Shown piece after piece: positions 12,762 to 12,780 of a stretch of DNA of 12,780 bases. Numbering within the stretch: the stretch's first letter is position 1; each line of letters starts with the position of its first letter. Under the pieces are notes generated by a model. That model saw nothing but the letters and a program-made list of their open reading frames with translations. It did no database searches and was not told the DNA's origin. This stretch comes from Candidatus Bathyarchaeota archaeon (GTDB lineage: Archaea; Thermoproteota; Bathyarchaeia; Bathyarchaeales; Bathyarchaeaceae): contig CP070791.1 in assembly GCA_020346825.1 (NCBI GenBank), positions 528,312-541,091 of the forward strand, read 5' to 3'. The translations under genes were made by a program, and so were the position numbers.

Positions 12762-12780
12762 CATATCGCCACTCAGGCAA

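Overview
The window is archaeal. It carries exosome subunit Rrp42, ribosomal protein eL43 (L37Ae), a Brix-domain protein, KEOPS Pcc1 and prefoldin beta in the order of the archaeal 'exosome superoperon'. It also shows TATA-type promoters, a C/D-box guide RNA, strong Shine-Dalgarno (SD) sites and many GTG/TTG starts. Gene content and moderate GC suggest a TACK-group archaeon, possibly of the Bathyarchaeia; that placement is inference and not proven by any one gene.

Region 1 (5-2010, +): rrp42, rpl37ae, brix and pcc1 are tightly packed. RpoP, which commonly sits between L37Ae and Brix in other archaea, is absent. Region 2 (2011-2486) holds a 50-residue zinc-ribbon gene on the minus strand with its own TATA box, and then the promoter region of pfdB. 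Region 3 (2487-4138, +): pfdB, a DUF3194-like gene and a DHH/DHHA1 phosphoesterase are coupled. An 11-bp perfect hairpin spans the pfdB stop and hides the SD of the next gene. Region 4 (4164-6656, +): two ECF-type ABC ATPases and a T component form an energizing module with no substrate-binding S component here. Region 5 (6766-7365, +) is a 6-phospho-3-hexuloisomerase with its own promoter.

Region 6 (7366-8012) looks empty at first but contains two small genes. One is a 31-codon, extremely basic minus-strand ORF that resembles ribosomal protein eL41. The other is a canonical C/D-box sRNA on the plus strand with boxes C, D', C' and D and a well-placed TATA box. Region 7 (8013-12710, -) is an operon for threonine synthesis from aspartate, transcribed thrB-thrC-hom-lysC from a promoter near the right edge. 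It lacks only aspartate-semialdehyde dehydrogenase. SD positions move the starts of thrC, hom and lysC inward from the longest ORFs.

The information-processing genes (RNA decay, ribosome, tRNA modification, protein folding) occupy the left half. Transport and sugar-phosphate metabolism occupy the middle, and amino-acid synthesis the right. No mobile element, CRISPR array, tRNA or rRNA was seen. The items most worth checking are the eL41 candidate, the C/D sRNA, the hidden zinc-ribbon gene and the SD-sequestering hairpin.
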